Below the pieces are notes generated by a model. The model saw only the letters and a list, made by a program, of their open reading frames with translations. It had not been told where the DNA came from and did no database searches. Of a stretch of 36,869 bases of DNA, positions 1 through 8,878 are shown piece by piece (within the stretch, counting starts at the first letter, position 1; each line of letters begins with the position of its first letter). The translations under genes were made by a program, and so were the position numbers. The DNA is from an uncultured Veillonellaceae bacterium (GTDB taxonomy: Bacteria > Bacillota > Negativicutes > Selenomonadales > Selenomonadaceae), in assembly GCA_902766015.1 (NCBI GenBank), contig CACXCC010000079.1, positions 1-36,869 on the forward strand, in the 5' to 3' direction.

Positions 1-628
1 ACCACTCCGAACCTGCGCGTCCCGGCGCAACGATGAGGTATTCGGCAGCAATCTGTTCGCCGTTCTCAAGCTCGAGACCGTTCGTACCGGCGTCATCCGT
101 CAAAATATGTTTGACGGGGCAGTGAAAGCGGAATTCGACGCGTTTACGCAGATGTTCATAGGTGTTTTCGAGCATATGCAGGTTGTTTTCCGTGCCGAGA
201 TGACGAACGCTTGCCGCGAGCAGATGGAGATCATGCTGCAGGGCAATCTGCCCGATGTCGGAATTTGACGTGCTGAAAACTTTGGCCGGTGCACCGTGAC
301 GCTGATTGATTTCGTCGACATAGCGGATGAACTCCATGACTTTATCGTCGGGGAGGTAATCATTAAGCCAGCCGCCGAACTGTGTCGTGAAATTGTATTT
401 GCCGTCGGAAAACGCGCCCGCTCCGCCGAATCCGCGCATAATACTGCAGGGCTTGCAGCCGATACAGCTTTTGACTTTTCCCGCGGAGATCGGGCAGACG
501 CGGTGATAAATGTCATTGCCGCTTTCGAGGACGATGATGCGTAAATCCGGCTTTTTCTCAATCAGTTCGTAAGCGGCGCAAACCCCGGCGGGGCCGCTGC
601 CGATAATGGCTACGTCATAGCTTTTCAT
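1..628 (-). CDS. FAD-dependent dehydrogenase (COG2509-like), N-terminal part
   Basis: The frame opens with ATG at 628 after the ribosome site AAAAGGAGAT and runs off the window edge, so only the first 209 residues are seen. Residues 10-15 (GSGPAG) form the dinucleotide-binding glycine loop, and an acidic residue (E35) ends the second strand of the Rossmann fold. A cysteine group follows (C45, then CIGCKPC at 55-61), and then a glycine-rich FAD segment, FGGAGAFSDGKYNF, at 67-80. This order matches the uncharacterised FAD-dependent dehydrogenases of COG2509. Their substrate is not known; a role as a flavin oxidoreductase is a family-level inference. CxxCxxC could bind iron-sulfur or be redox active, which the sequence alone does not decide. 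The gene diverges from putP and has its own promoter. The C-terminal half is missing only because the window ends. Confidence 0.85.
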   Translation of the reverse strand, partial: MKSYDVAIIGSGPAGVCAAYELIEKKPDLRIIVLESGNDIYHRVCPISAGKVKSCIGCKPCSIMRGFGGAGAFSDGKYNFTTQFGGWLNDYLPDDKVMEFIRYVDEINQRHGAPAKVFSTSNSDIGQIALQHDLHLLAASVRHLGTENNLHMLENTYEHLRKRVEFRFHCPVKHILTDDAGTNGLELENGEQIAAEYLIVAPGRAGSEW

Positions 629-723
629 GGCAAATCTCCTTTTTGGCACACGAAAAGAGCGCAGACGGTACGGGGAAGCACCTGAATCTGCGGCTCATCT
701 TTGTTTGATTTCAAACCTTAGAT

Positions 724-752
724 ATTATAGAAGAAAGATCAGGCATTTGCAA
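724..752 (-). promoter_or_regulatory. Sigma-A-type promoter of the FAD dehydrogenase gene
   Basis: Read on the minus strand, TTGCAA (752-747), a 17-nt spacer and a perfect TATAAT (729-724) lie about 95 nt upstream of the ATG at 628. The -35 matches 4 of 6 consensus bases. Confidence 0.6.
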
Positions 753-833
753 GTGTTCAACAACAGAATTTTGTCGTATACGTCTGTATTTTGTCCGATT
801 CTTGCGGAAAAATTGACATAGGAAAAGTTTCCG

Positions 834-863
834 TTGCCTAAAACCCGTTTCATTTAGTATAAT
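834..863 (+). promoter_or_regulatory. Probable promoter of putP
   Basis: TTGCCT (834-839), an 18-nt spacer and a perfect TATAAT (858-863) lie about 60 nt before the putP start. The -35 is weak (4 of 6). A consensus TTGACA at 813-818 is 39 nt from this -10 and cannot be its partner. The rest of the 629-924 gap is AT-rich and shows no gene. Confidence 0.55.
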
Positions 864-924
864 TAAATTTGTTCATCATACAATCTATTCCTTTGTGATA
901 TAGGAGAGAAGGGGGCTGTTACCT

Positions 925-2403
925 TTGACCCATAACGTAATCATTATTCTTACGTTTGTCGTTTATATGATTCTCATGATGGGTATCGGTGTATATTATT
1001 ATCGGCGTACGAGCAATATGAGTGACTATTTCCTCGGCAACCGCAGACTCGGTGCCTGGGTGACGTCAATGAGCGCGGAAGCGTCGGATATGTCGGGCTG
1101 GATGCTCATGGGACTGCCGGGATTTGCGTACATTGCGGGACTGAATGCCGGCTGGATTGCACTCGGTTTGGCGATCGGTACATGGGCGAATTGGCGTTTT
1201 ATCGCCGCCCGCCTGCGCATTTACACGGAGCTTGCCAACAATTCGCTGACATTGCCGGATTTTCTCGAGAATCGTTTTGAGGATCGTACGAAGCTGCTTC
1301 GTATTATTCCGGCCGTCTTTATTCTCGTCTTTTTTATCATTTATACGTCATCCGGATTTGTTGCCGCAGGCCGCCTCTTTGAGACAATTTTCGGCGTGCC
1401 GTACAATATTTCGATCTTTATCGGTGCGGGCGTTGTCGTGTTCTATACGTTTGTCGGCGGTTTCCTCGCCGTTTCGCGTACGGACTTCATTCAGGGCGTC
1501 ATGATGTTTTTCGCCATTCTCGTCGTGCCGATCTGTGCGTCATTGGCGCTCGGCGGTTTTGACGTGACGGGAGAACTCATTTATACGGATCATCCGTCAT
1601 TTTTTGACCCGTTCCAAAAACCGGACGGGTCGACACTCGGCTTTATTGAGTTCATTTCGCTCATGGGCTGGGGACTCGGCTATTTCGGTCAGCCGCATAT
1701 TCTGGTTCGGTTCATGGCAATTCATCATTCGAGTGAACTGAAACAGGCGACGCGGATCGCGATGACGTGGGTTGTCATTTCCCTTTCGGCGGCTCTCGCC
1801 GTCGGCATGGTCGGTGCGGTTTTCCTTCCGGGCGAACTTTCGGGCACGGCAACGGAGACGGTTTTCCTCGTTATGACGAACCGCATGTTTACGCCGCTTA
1901 TTGCCGGTCTGGTTCTCGCGGCCGTTCTCGCAGCCATCATGAGTACGGCGTCGTCGCAGCTCCTCGTTGCATCGTCAGCTTTTGCACAGGATTTTTATCA
2001 TTCGCTCATGCACAAGAACGCTTCGCAAAGCGAACTTGTCTGGATCAGCCGCGTGTCGGTTCTTGTCATTGCGGGCATGGCGATTTTCCTCGGCCTCAAT
2101 CCGAACAACTTTATCCTTGACATGGTCGCTTACGCATGGGCCGGTTTCGGCGCCGCGTTCGGTCCTGCCCTTCTGTGTGCGCTGTTCTGGCGCCGCGCAA
2201 CGCGCAACGGCGTTCTTGCCGGTATTATCGTCGGCGGCGTAACCGTCCTCGTTTGGAAGCAGTTTGCTCTCTGGGGACTCTATGAGATCGTACCGGGCTT
2301 TGTCCTTTCGCTGCTCGCGATCGTCATGGTCAGCCTGCTTGACAAAGAGCCGAACGCGTCCGTTACCGAGACATTTGACGCGGTCGGCAAGAGTCATATT
2401 TAA
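925..2403 (+). CDS. putP: Sodium/proline symporter PutP
   Basis: A 492-residue, very hydrophobic protein of the sodium:solute symporter family, the usual size for PutP. It would import proline with sodium across the inner membrane. The N-terminal stretch SAEASDMSGWMLMGLPG (about residues 50-66) is the proline-transporter signature and includes the sodium-binding Asp-Ser pair. GGFLAVSRTDFIQG and the Ser/Thr-rich STASSQLLVASSAFAQD helix are further PutP marks. The start is TTG at 925, chosen because it sits 9 nt behind GGAGAGAAGGGGG and gives the normal N-terminus; no ATG is near. The gene stands alone, divergent from the FAD dehydrogenase, and is followed by the amt promoter rather than by its own clear terminator. 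Close relatives such as pantothenate symporters lack this exact signature, so PutP is the preferred call. Confidence 0.92.
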   Translation: MTHNVIIILTFVVYMILMMGIGVYYYRRTSNMSDYFLGNRRLGAWVTSMSAEASDMSGWMLMGLPGFAYIAGLNAGWIALGLAIGTWANWRFIAARLRIYTELANNSLTLPDFLENRFEDRTKLLRIIPAVFILVFFIIYTSSGFVAAGRLFETIFGVPYNISIFIGAGVVVFYTFVGGFLAVSRTDFIQGVMMFFAILVVPICASLALGGFDVTGELIYTDHPSFFDPFQKPDGSTLGFIEFISLMGWGLGYFGQPHILVRFMAIHHSSELKQATRIAMTWVVISLSAALAVGMVGAVFLPGELSGTATETVFLVMTNRMFTPLIAGLVLAAVLAAIMSTASSQLLVASSAFAQDFYHSLMHKNASQSELVWISRVSVLVIAGMAIFLGLNPNNFILDMVAYAWAGFGAAFGPALLCALFWRRATRNGVLAGIIVGGVTVLVWKQFALWGLYEIVPGFVLSLLAIVMVSLLDKEPNASVTETFDAVGKSHI

Positions 2404-2412
2404 TTGTTTTTG

Positions 2413-2422
2413 TGTATACATG
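2413..2422 (+). promoter_or_regulatory. Candidate operator TGTATACATG upstream of the amt promoter
   Basis: The 10-mer TGTATACATG, nearly all of the palindrome CATGTATACATG, ends 11 nt before the -35 box at 2434. The same 10-mer occurs with the same 11-nt spacing before the symporter promoter on the minus strand (36173-36164). It does not match the GlnR box TGTNAN7TNACA or the CodY box. The binding protein is unknown. Confidence 0.5.
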
Positions 2423-2433
2423 TAAACCTTGCC

Positions 2434-2462
2434 TTGACTTCTACAATCCAGATGGCTATAAT
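2434..2462 (+). promoter_or_regulatory. Strong sigma-A promoter of the amt leader
   Basis: TTGACT (2434-2439), a 17-nt spacer and a perfect TATAAT (2457-2462). Transcription would begin near 2469, at the foot of the structured leader and about 208 nt before the amt start codon. Confidence 0.8.
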
Positions 2463-2487
2463 GAAACCATCAACAGAGGCAACGGAG

Positions 2488-2524
2488 CCCCGAGCAATCA
2501 GGAAACTGATCGCTCGGGGTTTTT
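2488..2524 (+). terminator. First intrinsic terminator in the amt leader
   Basis: Stem CCCCGAGC (2488-2495) with GCTCGGGG (2512-2519), then an inner ATCAG/CTGAT pair and a GAAA loop, followed by five Ts. It lies about 20 nt after the expected transcription start, so it could release a very short RNA or act as an attenuator. Confidence 0.7.
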
Positions 2525-2580
2525 GCGTTAAATGCCTTTGTTGAAGCCTTACAGTCGAATCGTAAGCAGGGAAGACAACG

Positions 2581-2628
2581 GCGTCTTACGGCAGAATCAG
2601 GTTCTGCTATAAGGCGCTTTTTGTTTTT
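2581..2628 (+). terminator. Second intrinsic terminator in the amt leader
   Basis: GCGTCTTA (2581-2588) pairs with TAAGGCGC (2610-2617), with an inner GCAGAA/TTCTGC stem and a 5-nt loop, then a TTTTTGTTTTT tract. It lies 49 nt before the amt ATG, so readthrough must be allowed for amt to be made from the promoter at 2434. Confidence 0.75.
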
Positions 2629-2676
2629 CTTGCTTGCGGTTTATACGCAGGGATTTATTTGGAAAGGATGATACTT

Positions 2677-3993
2677 ATGATCGATTCGGGAGATACCGCC
2701 TGGGTATTGATCAGCGCAGCACTCGTATTTATTATGACCCCTGGTCTGGGATTCTTTTACGGCGGCATGGTTCGCAGTAAAAACGTCCTGACGACAATCA
2801 TGCAGAGTTTCTTCATTGTCGCCATGATTTCCGTCGAGTGGGTAATTCTGGGTTACACGATGACGTTCGGCCCGGATATCAACGGTTTTATCGGCAGCCT
2901 CGATAAGATCGGCCTCGCCGGTGTCGGCATGAACGTCCTCGAAAACGGCACGATTCCGGAACTCGCCTTCGTTGCCTTCCAGTGCATGTTCGCCGTCATT
3001 ACGCCGGCTCTCATCACCGGTGCTTTTGCAGAACGCATGCGTTTTGCTGCATTTGCCGTATTCATTCTCCTTTGGGCAATCTTCATTTATAACCCGATGG
3101 CTCACTGGGTATGGGGCGGCGGTTTCCTCGCCGAACTCGGTGCTCTTGACTTCGCCGGCGGCCTTGTCATTCATATCCTCTCCGGTGTTTCGGGCCTGAC
3201 GATCTGCATTCTTCTCGGCAAACGTCACGGTTACGGCAAAATTGCCATGCTCCCGCATAATCTGCCGATGACGGTTCTCGGTGCAACGCTCCTTTGGATC
3301 GGCTGGTTCGGCTTTAACGCCGGCAGCGCTCTCGGTGCTAACGCCCTTGCCGCTAACGCATTCCTTGTTTCTCAGATCGCAGCAGCCGCTGCAACGGTTT
3401 CCTGGTGCCTCGTTGAATGGGCTGTCAGCGGAAAACCGACCATCCTCGGTGCAGCTTCCGGCTGTATCGCCGGCCTCGTTGCCATTACTCCGGCAGCCGG
3501 CTTCGTCGCTCCGATGCCTTCTCTGATTATCGGTATTGTCGCCGGTGTTGTCTGCTACGGTGCCGTTGCGGTTCTCAAAGCAAAACTCGGTTATGATGAT
3601 TCGCTTGACGCGTTCGGTGTTCACGGCATCGGCGGTACGTGGGGCGCTATCGCAACAGGCCTTTGGGCTACGACGACGGTTAACCCGGACGGCGCAAACG
3701 GCCTCTTCTACGGCGAAACCCATCTTCTCTTTGCTCAGGTAGTTTCCATTGTTGTGGCGTATGCTTTAGCTATCGCAGGTTCTTACGTTCTCTTCAAAAT
3801 CGTCGACCACTTCATCACGATGCGTGCCGATGTTGCGGAAGAAATCTCGGGCCTCGACATTGTCGAACACGGCGAGCGCGGTTATGCACGCTCCGTCCTC
3901 AGCGGCAGCCCGATCCTTCAGGGCATGGACGAACCGCTCAGCGCAACGTTGGGTGATCCGGCTCTCGATTCCGGGCTCCAGAACAACAAGTGA
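2677..3993 (+). CDS. amt: Ammonium transporter Amt
   Basis: A 438-residue Amt/Mep/Rh channel protein with about eleven hydrophobic segments, which moves ammonium or ammonia through the inner membrane. The pore twin histidines are visible: H166 in DFAGGLVIHILSG and H316 in FGVHGIGGTWG. NPMAHWVWGGG (about 139-149) is also typical. ATG 2677 is chosen because GGAAAGGA lies 8 nt upstream; the in-frame TTG at 2659 would place that site inside the gene. glnB follows 12 nt after the stop, the common amt-glnK pairing in which the PII protein plugs the channel when nitrogen is plentiful. The leader with two terminators suggests control at the level of transcription elongation. Confidence 0.95.
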   Translation: MIDSGDTAWVLISAALVFIMTPGLGFFYGGMVRSKNVLTTIMQSFFIVAMISVEWVILGYTMTFGPDINGFIGSLDKIGLAGVGMNVLENGTIPELAFVAFQCMFAVITPALITGAFAERMRFAAFAVFILLWAIFIYNPMAHWVWGGGFLAELGALDFAGGLVIHILSGVSGLTICILLGKRHGYGKIAMLPHNLPMTVLGATLLWIGWFGFNAGSALGANALAANAFLVSQIAAAAATVSWCLVEWAVSGKPTILGAASGCIAGLVAITPAAGFVAPMPSLIIGIVAGVVCYGAVAVLKAKLGYDDSLDAFGVHGIGGTWGAIATGLWATTTVNPDGANGLFYGETHLLFAQVVSIVVAYALAIAGSYVLFKIVDHFITMRADVAEEISGLDIVEHGERGYARSVLSGSPILQGMDEPLSATLGDPALDSGLQNNK

Positions 3994-4005
3994 GAAAGGA
4001 TCTGA

Positions 4006-4389
4006 GTGTCTATGATGAAGATGACAAAAATTGATATCATCACTCGTACAAGCAAACTCGAAGAACTGAAGGAAGCCCTTAACGAAGTCGGCGTCCTCGG
4101 TATGACTGTCAGCCAGGTTTACGGCTGCGGCCTCTCGAAAGGCCATAAAGAAGTTTATCGCGGCCGTACGTATGAGATCAACCTCGTACCGAAAATCAAA
4201 ATCGAGACGGTTGTCTGCGAAATCCCGGTTGAACGAGTCCTTGAAACGGCAGAACGTGTTCTGAAAACAGGGCACTTCGGCGACGGCAAAATCTTCGTCT
4301 ATGAGATTGATGACGCCGTCCGCATCCGTACCGGTCACCGCGGTCCGGAAGCGATTATGGATATTCCCGGTGAGAAAAAAGAGGAATAA
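4006..4389 (+). CDS. glnB: Nitrogen regulatory protein PII (GlnB/GlnK)
   Basis: About 127 residues with the full PII pattern. It begins with a KIDIITR beta strand. The T-loop follows in YRGRTYEINLVPKIK, and its modifiable tyrosine is kept (Y56 from this start, Y51 of the E. coli protein). The C-terminal TGHFGDGKIFVYEIDDAVRIRTG supplies the nucleotide-binding B- and C-loops. PII senses ATP/ADP and 2-oxoglutarate and binds the partner Amt channel. It follows amt in one operon. The start is uncertain: GTG 4006 lies 5 nt behind GAAAGGA, while ATG 4012, 4015 or 4021 would shorten the N-terminus by 2-5 residues. GlnB and GlnK cannot be told apart by sequence alone; the amt neighbour favours a GlnK-like role. 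Confidence 0.93.
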   Translation: MSMMKMTKIDIITRTSKLEELKEALNEVGVLGMTVSQVYGCGLSKGHKEVYRGRTYEINLVPKIKIETVVCEIPVERVLETAERVLKTGHFGDGKIFVYEIDDAVRIRTGHRGPEAIMDIPGEKKEE

Positions 4390-4439
4390 CCCCTTATACT
4401 CCTCCTGTACCCCTCATATTTTGTTTCCCCAATTACCGA

Positions 4440-4471
4440 GCCTCTGGCGCTGCCAGGGGCTTTTCCTTTTT
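4440..4471 (+). terminator. Intrinsic terminator after glnB
   Basis: GCCTCTGGC (4440-4448) pairs with GCCAGGGGC (4452-4460) across a 3-nt loop, with one wobble, then TTTTCCTTTTT. It ends the amt-glnB operon. Confidence 0.8.
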
Positions 4472-4479
4472 GACATGAC

Positions 4480-4494
4480 GGTTTTCTGAAATTT
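4480..4494 (+). promoter_or_regulatory. Possible CodY box before DUF1934-argS
   Basis: The 15-mer at 4480-4494 matches the palindromic consensus AATTTTCWGAAAATT at 12 of 15 positions, with an intact TTTTCTGAAA core, and ends 4 nt before the -35 box. One such match is expected by chance about every 80 kb, more often in AT-rich gaps, so position is the main support. codY is in this window. Confidence 0.3.
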
Positions 4495-4498
4495 TTTG

Positions 4499-4527
4499 TT
4501 GGCAACTTTTTGGCGTTACGGTATAAT
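4499..4527 (+). promoter_or_regulatory. Promoter of the DUF1934-argS operon
   Basis: TTGGCA (4499-4504, 5 of 6), a 17-nt spacer and a perfect TATAAT (4522-4527), with the start codon 34 nt downstream. Confidence 0.8.
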
Positions 4528-4561
4528 ATTATACAGTGTAATTTTTGCAAGAGGTGTCAAT

Positions 4562-5017
4562 ATGAGTGAAATGCATCGTGTTCTGGTGCGTGTAAAAGGC
4601 CGTCAGCAAAGCGGCGGGGGCGTGGTCAATGTCAGCGAAACGACGTCAGAGGGACGCCATTACTTTCATCGCGGCAGACACTATATCTTATATGAAGATA
4701 AGAGTCTCGCACAGGGCGCACAACAGACGAAAACCGTTCTGCAGATTTCGCCGACTGCATTGTCGGTGACGCGTCACGGGCCGGTTGACGCCGAGCATTA
4801 TTTTAAAGAAGATGAAGAGAGTCACACGACGTACCGTACACCGTACGGCAATATGGATCTTTCCATCCGCACGAATGATCTTGACGTCACGTATGGTGAC
4901 GTGACAGGGACGGTTGACGTCAGCTATGATCTTGCCGTCAATGGACGGTTCCAGAGCAATAATACGCTCCATATCGAGATTACGACGATGCCGGGTGAAG
5001 CCGGCAAACTGAACTGA
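4562..5017 (+). CDS. DUF1934 (YwiB-like) beta-barrel protein
   Basis: A 151-residue soluble protein. Its pattern (RVLVRVKGRQ at the start, YFHRGRHYILYED in the first third, then TYRTPYGNMDLSIRT and VSYDLAVNGRFQSNNTLHIEI) fits the DUF1934 family, whose structures are lipocalin-like beta barrels of unknown function. Genes of this family often precede argS, as ywiB does in Bacillus subtilis, and here argS begins 36 nt after the stop. ATG 4562 follows AAGAGGTG at a good distance and fits the promoter 35 nt upstream. No catalytic residues can be named. The linkage suggests co-expression with arginyl-tRNA synthetase but does not show a shared function. Confidence 0.82.
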   Translation: MSEMHRVLVRVKGRQQSGGGVVNVSETTSEGRHYFHRGRHYILYEDKSLAQGAQQTKTVLQISPTALSVTRHGPVDAEHYFKEDEESHTTYRTPYGNMDLSIRTNDLDVTYGDVTGTVDVSYDLAVNGRFQSNNTLHIEITTMPGEAGKLN

Positions 5018-5053
5018 CGTCAGGTCAGCAGCAGGAAAACAGGGGGAACGATT

Positions 5054-6709
5054 TTGGATATTAAAGATACTTTGACGGCTGCCATTCAGAAAGCCGCCGC
5101 CGATGCGATTGCGGAAGGCGTATTCCCGGAAGGCAATTTGCCGCCGGTTGTACTCGAAGTACCGCCGAAAAAAGAATTCGGTGATTTTGCGACGAACTTT
5201 GCGATGCAGTCTGCGCGCGTATTTCATCAGAATCCGCGTAAAATCGCCGAAGAGATCGCGAAACGTTTGTCGGGAGACTGGCTCGATCATACGCAGATCG
5301 CCGGCCCGGGCTTTTTGAATTTTTACCTGAAGAGCAATGTACTCTACGATTCGTTCTGTAAGATTTACGAAGCGGGTGAATCGTACGGCAATCTGCCGCC
5401 GAAAACGGCGCCGAAAATTCAGGTCGAATATGTCAGCGCCAACCCGACGGGCCCGCTTCATGTCGGTCACGGACGCGGTGCCGCCGCGGGTTCCGCACTC
5501 GTCAATCTGCTCCGCGCCGCGGGTTATCCGGTCGAAAGCGAGTATTATATTAATGATGCCGGCAATCAGATGAATATCCTTGCCGATTCCGTTAACGCGC
5601 GTTATCTCGAGCTCCTCGGCGAAAACGTCGAGTTCCCGGAAAACGGCTACCACGGCGCCGATATCATCGAAACGGCCAAACGTATCATCCGTAAAGACGG
5701 TGACAAATACCTGCATATGTCGGAAGACGAACGTCTGACGATTTTCCGCGATCTTGCGTACAAGGAAAAACTTGCGGCACTCAAGGAAGACCTCGCGGCG
5801 TTCCACGTGACGTTTGACAAATGGTTCAGCGAGCGTACGCTTCATCCGGATGCCGTTCGCCGCGTTGTCGAAATTCTGAAAGCCAAAGGTGACATTTACG
5901 AAAAAGAAGGTGCACTCTGGCTGCGTTCGACGGCTTACGGTGACGATAAAGACCGCGTTGTCATCCGTGACAACGGTGTGCCGACGTATCTTGCCGCCGA
6001 TATCGCGTACCATCATGACAAATACGAACGCGGATTTGACCGTCTGATTAACATTTGGGGCGCGGATCATCACGGCTATATCTGTCGTGTCAAAGCTGCC
6101 ATGCAGGCTCTCGGACACGATCCGGAAAAATTGACGGTTCTGCTTTTGCAGATGGTCAGCCTTTACCGCGGCGGCGAACTCGTCAAGATGAGCAAGCGTA
6201 CGGGTCAGAGTGTGACATTAAACGAACTCATGGAAGAAGTCGGCACGGATGCCGCACGGTATTTCTTCCTTATGCGCTCGCTCGACAGTCAGCTCGATTT
6301 TGACCTCGACCTCGCGAAGAAAAAGTCAAACGATAACCCGGTTTATTATATCCAGTACGCTCACGCGCGTATCGCGAGCATCTTCCGTCAGGCGAAGGAA
6401 ACGGAACTTGACGCCGGTGACGCGCCGCAGTTCGACAAACTGACGGATGAAGCGGAAATCGCTCTCATCAAAAAAATCGAAGAATACCCGGAAGAAGTGG
6501 AAAAAGCCGCGGCGGATTACGCGCCGCAGCGCATTGCCCGTTACAGTTACGATCTCGCGGGTGCGTTCCACAGCTTCTATAATAAATGCCGTATCGTCGG
6601 AGTTGAGCCGGAACTCGCAAAAGCCCGCCTCGCTCTCGTGACGGTCACGGCCCATGTCATCCGCCATTCTCTCGGCATCCTCGGCGTATCCGCCCCGGAT
6701 CACATGTAA
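5054..6709 (+). CDS. argS: Arginyl-tRNA synthetase
   Basis: A 551-residue class I aminoacyl-tRNA synthetase that charges tRNA-Arg with arginine in the cytoplasm. The N-terminal ArgRS additional domain spans about residues 1-115. The HIGH-type motif is in NPTGPLHVGHGRG (about 130-142). The KMSKS-type loop is VKMSKRTG. The C-terminal helical anticodon-binding (DALR) domain ends with the typical HSLGILGVSAPDHM. Length and order are normal. The start is TTG at 5054, 4-5 nt behind AGGGGGAACG; no ATG lies nearby and the next residues match the family N-terminus. It is second in an operon with DUF1934, and the delta-like gene follows 19 nt after the stop. Confidence 0.97.
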   Translation: MDIKDTLTAAIQKAAADAIAEGVFPEGNLPPVVLEVPPKKEFGDFATNFAMQSARVFHQNPRKIAEEIAKRLSGDWLDHTQIAGPGFLNFYLKSNVLYDSFCKIYEAGESYGNLPPKTAPKIQVEYVSANPTGPLHVGHGRGAAAGSALVNLLRAAGYPVESEYYINDAGNQMNILADSVNARYLELLGENVEFPENGYHGADIIETAKRIIRKDGDKYLHMSEDERLTIFRDLAYKEKLAALKEDLAAFHVTFDKWFSERTLHPDAVRRVVEILKAKGDIYEKEGALWLRSTAYGDDKDRVVIRDNGVPTYLAADIAYHHDKYERGFDRLINIWGADHHGYICRVKAAMQALGHDPEKLTVLLLQMVSLYRGGELVKMSKRTGQSVTLNELMEEVGTDAARYFFLMRSLDSQLDFDLDLAKKKSNDNPVYYIQYAHARIASIFRQAKETELDAGDAPQFDKLTDEAEIALIKKIEEYPEEVEKAAADYAPQRIARYSYDLAGAFHSFYNKCRIVGVEPELAKARLALVTVTAHVIRHSLGILGVSAPDHM

Positions 6710-6728
6710 GAAAGGAGAACAGAAACAG

Positions 6729-8764
<2,036 letters not shown>

Positions 8765-8804
8765 CGCGTCGTACGACAGACAAACGAATAAACTCAGCCA
8801 GAAG

Positions 8805-8833
8805 GGGTGTCGGCATTGCCGGCAGCCCGTTTT
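8805..8833 (+). terminator. Probable terminator after pyrG
   Basis: GGGTGTCGGC pairs with GCCGGCAGCCC across a 3-nt loop with one bulged G, followed by GTTTT. The T tract is short, so some readthrough into mfd is likely; no good mfd promoter is seen in 8834-8878. Confidence 0.5.
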
Positions 8834-8878
8834 GGCGTATACGGACCGAAAAAACGGTCAGAGGGGACTTGGTAAGAT

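Larger units (their letters stand above)
2469..2629 (+). promoter_or_regulatory. Structured amt-glnB leader RNA with two hexaloop hairpins and two terminators
   Basis: A long stem (2471-2481 with 2533-2543, one wobble) encloses the first terminator hairpin. Two short hairpins compete with the 5' arms of the two terminators. H1 is stem 2476-2480/2487-2491 with loop AACGGA, and has one A-C mismatch. H2 is stem 2572-2576/2583-2587 with loop AACGGC. Both loops carry A at position 1 and G at position 4, which is the loop rule of ANTAR-protein targets. H2 shares bases 2581-2587 with the second terminator, so the two cannot form together. This is the layout of a protein-controlled antiterminator. 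No ANTAR protein gene is in the window, and the role is inferred from structure only. Confidence 0.45.

Noticed and set aside
813-818. Perfect TTGACA as the -35 of putP
   Set aside because: It is 39 nt from the TATAAT at 858 and no -10 lies 16-18 nt downstream; a weaker -35 at 834 has the right spacing.
2641-3723. Antisense 360-codon frame over amt
   Set aside because: Its translation has the Arg/Asp/His/Cys-rich look of a shadow of a hydrophobic gene and has no start signal.
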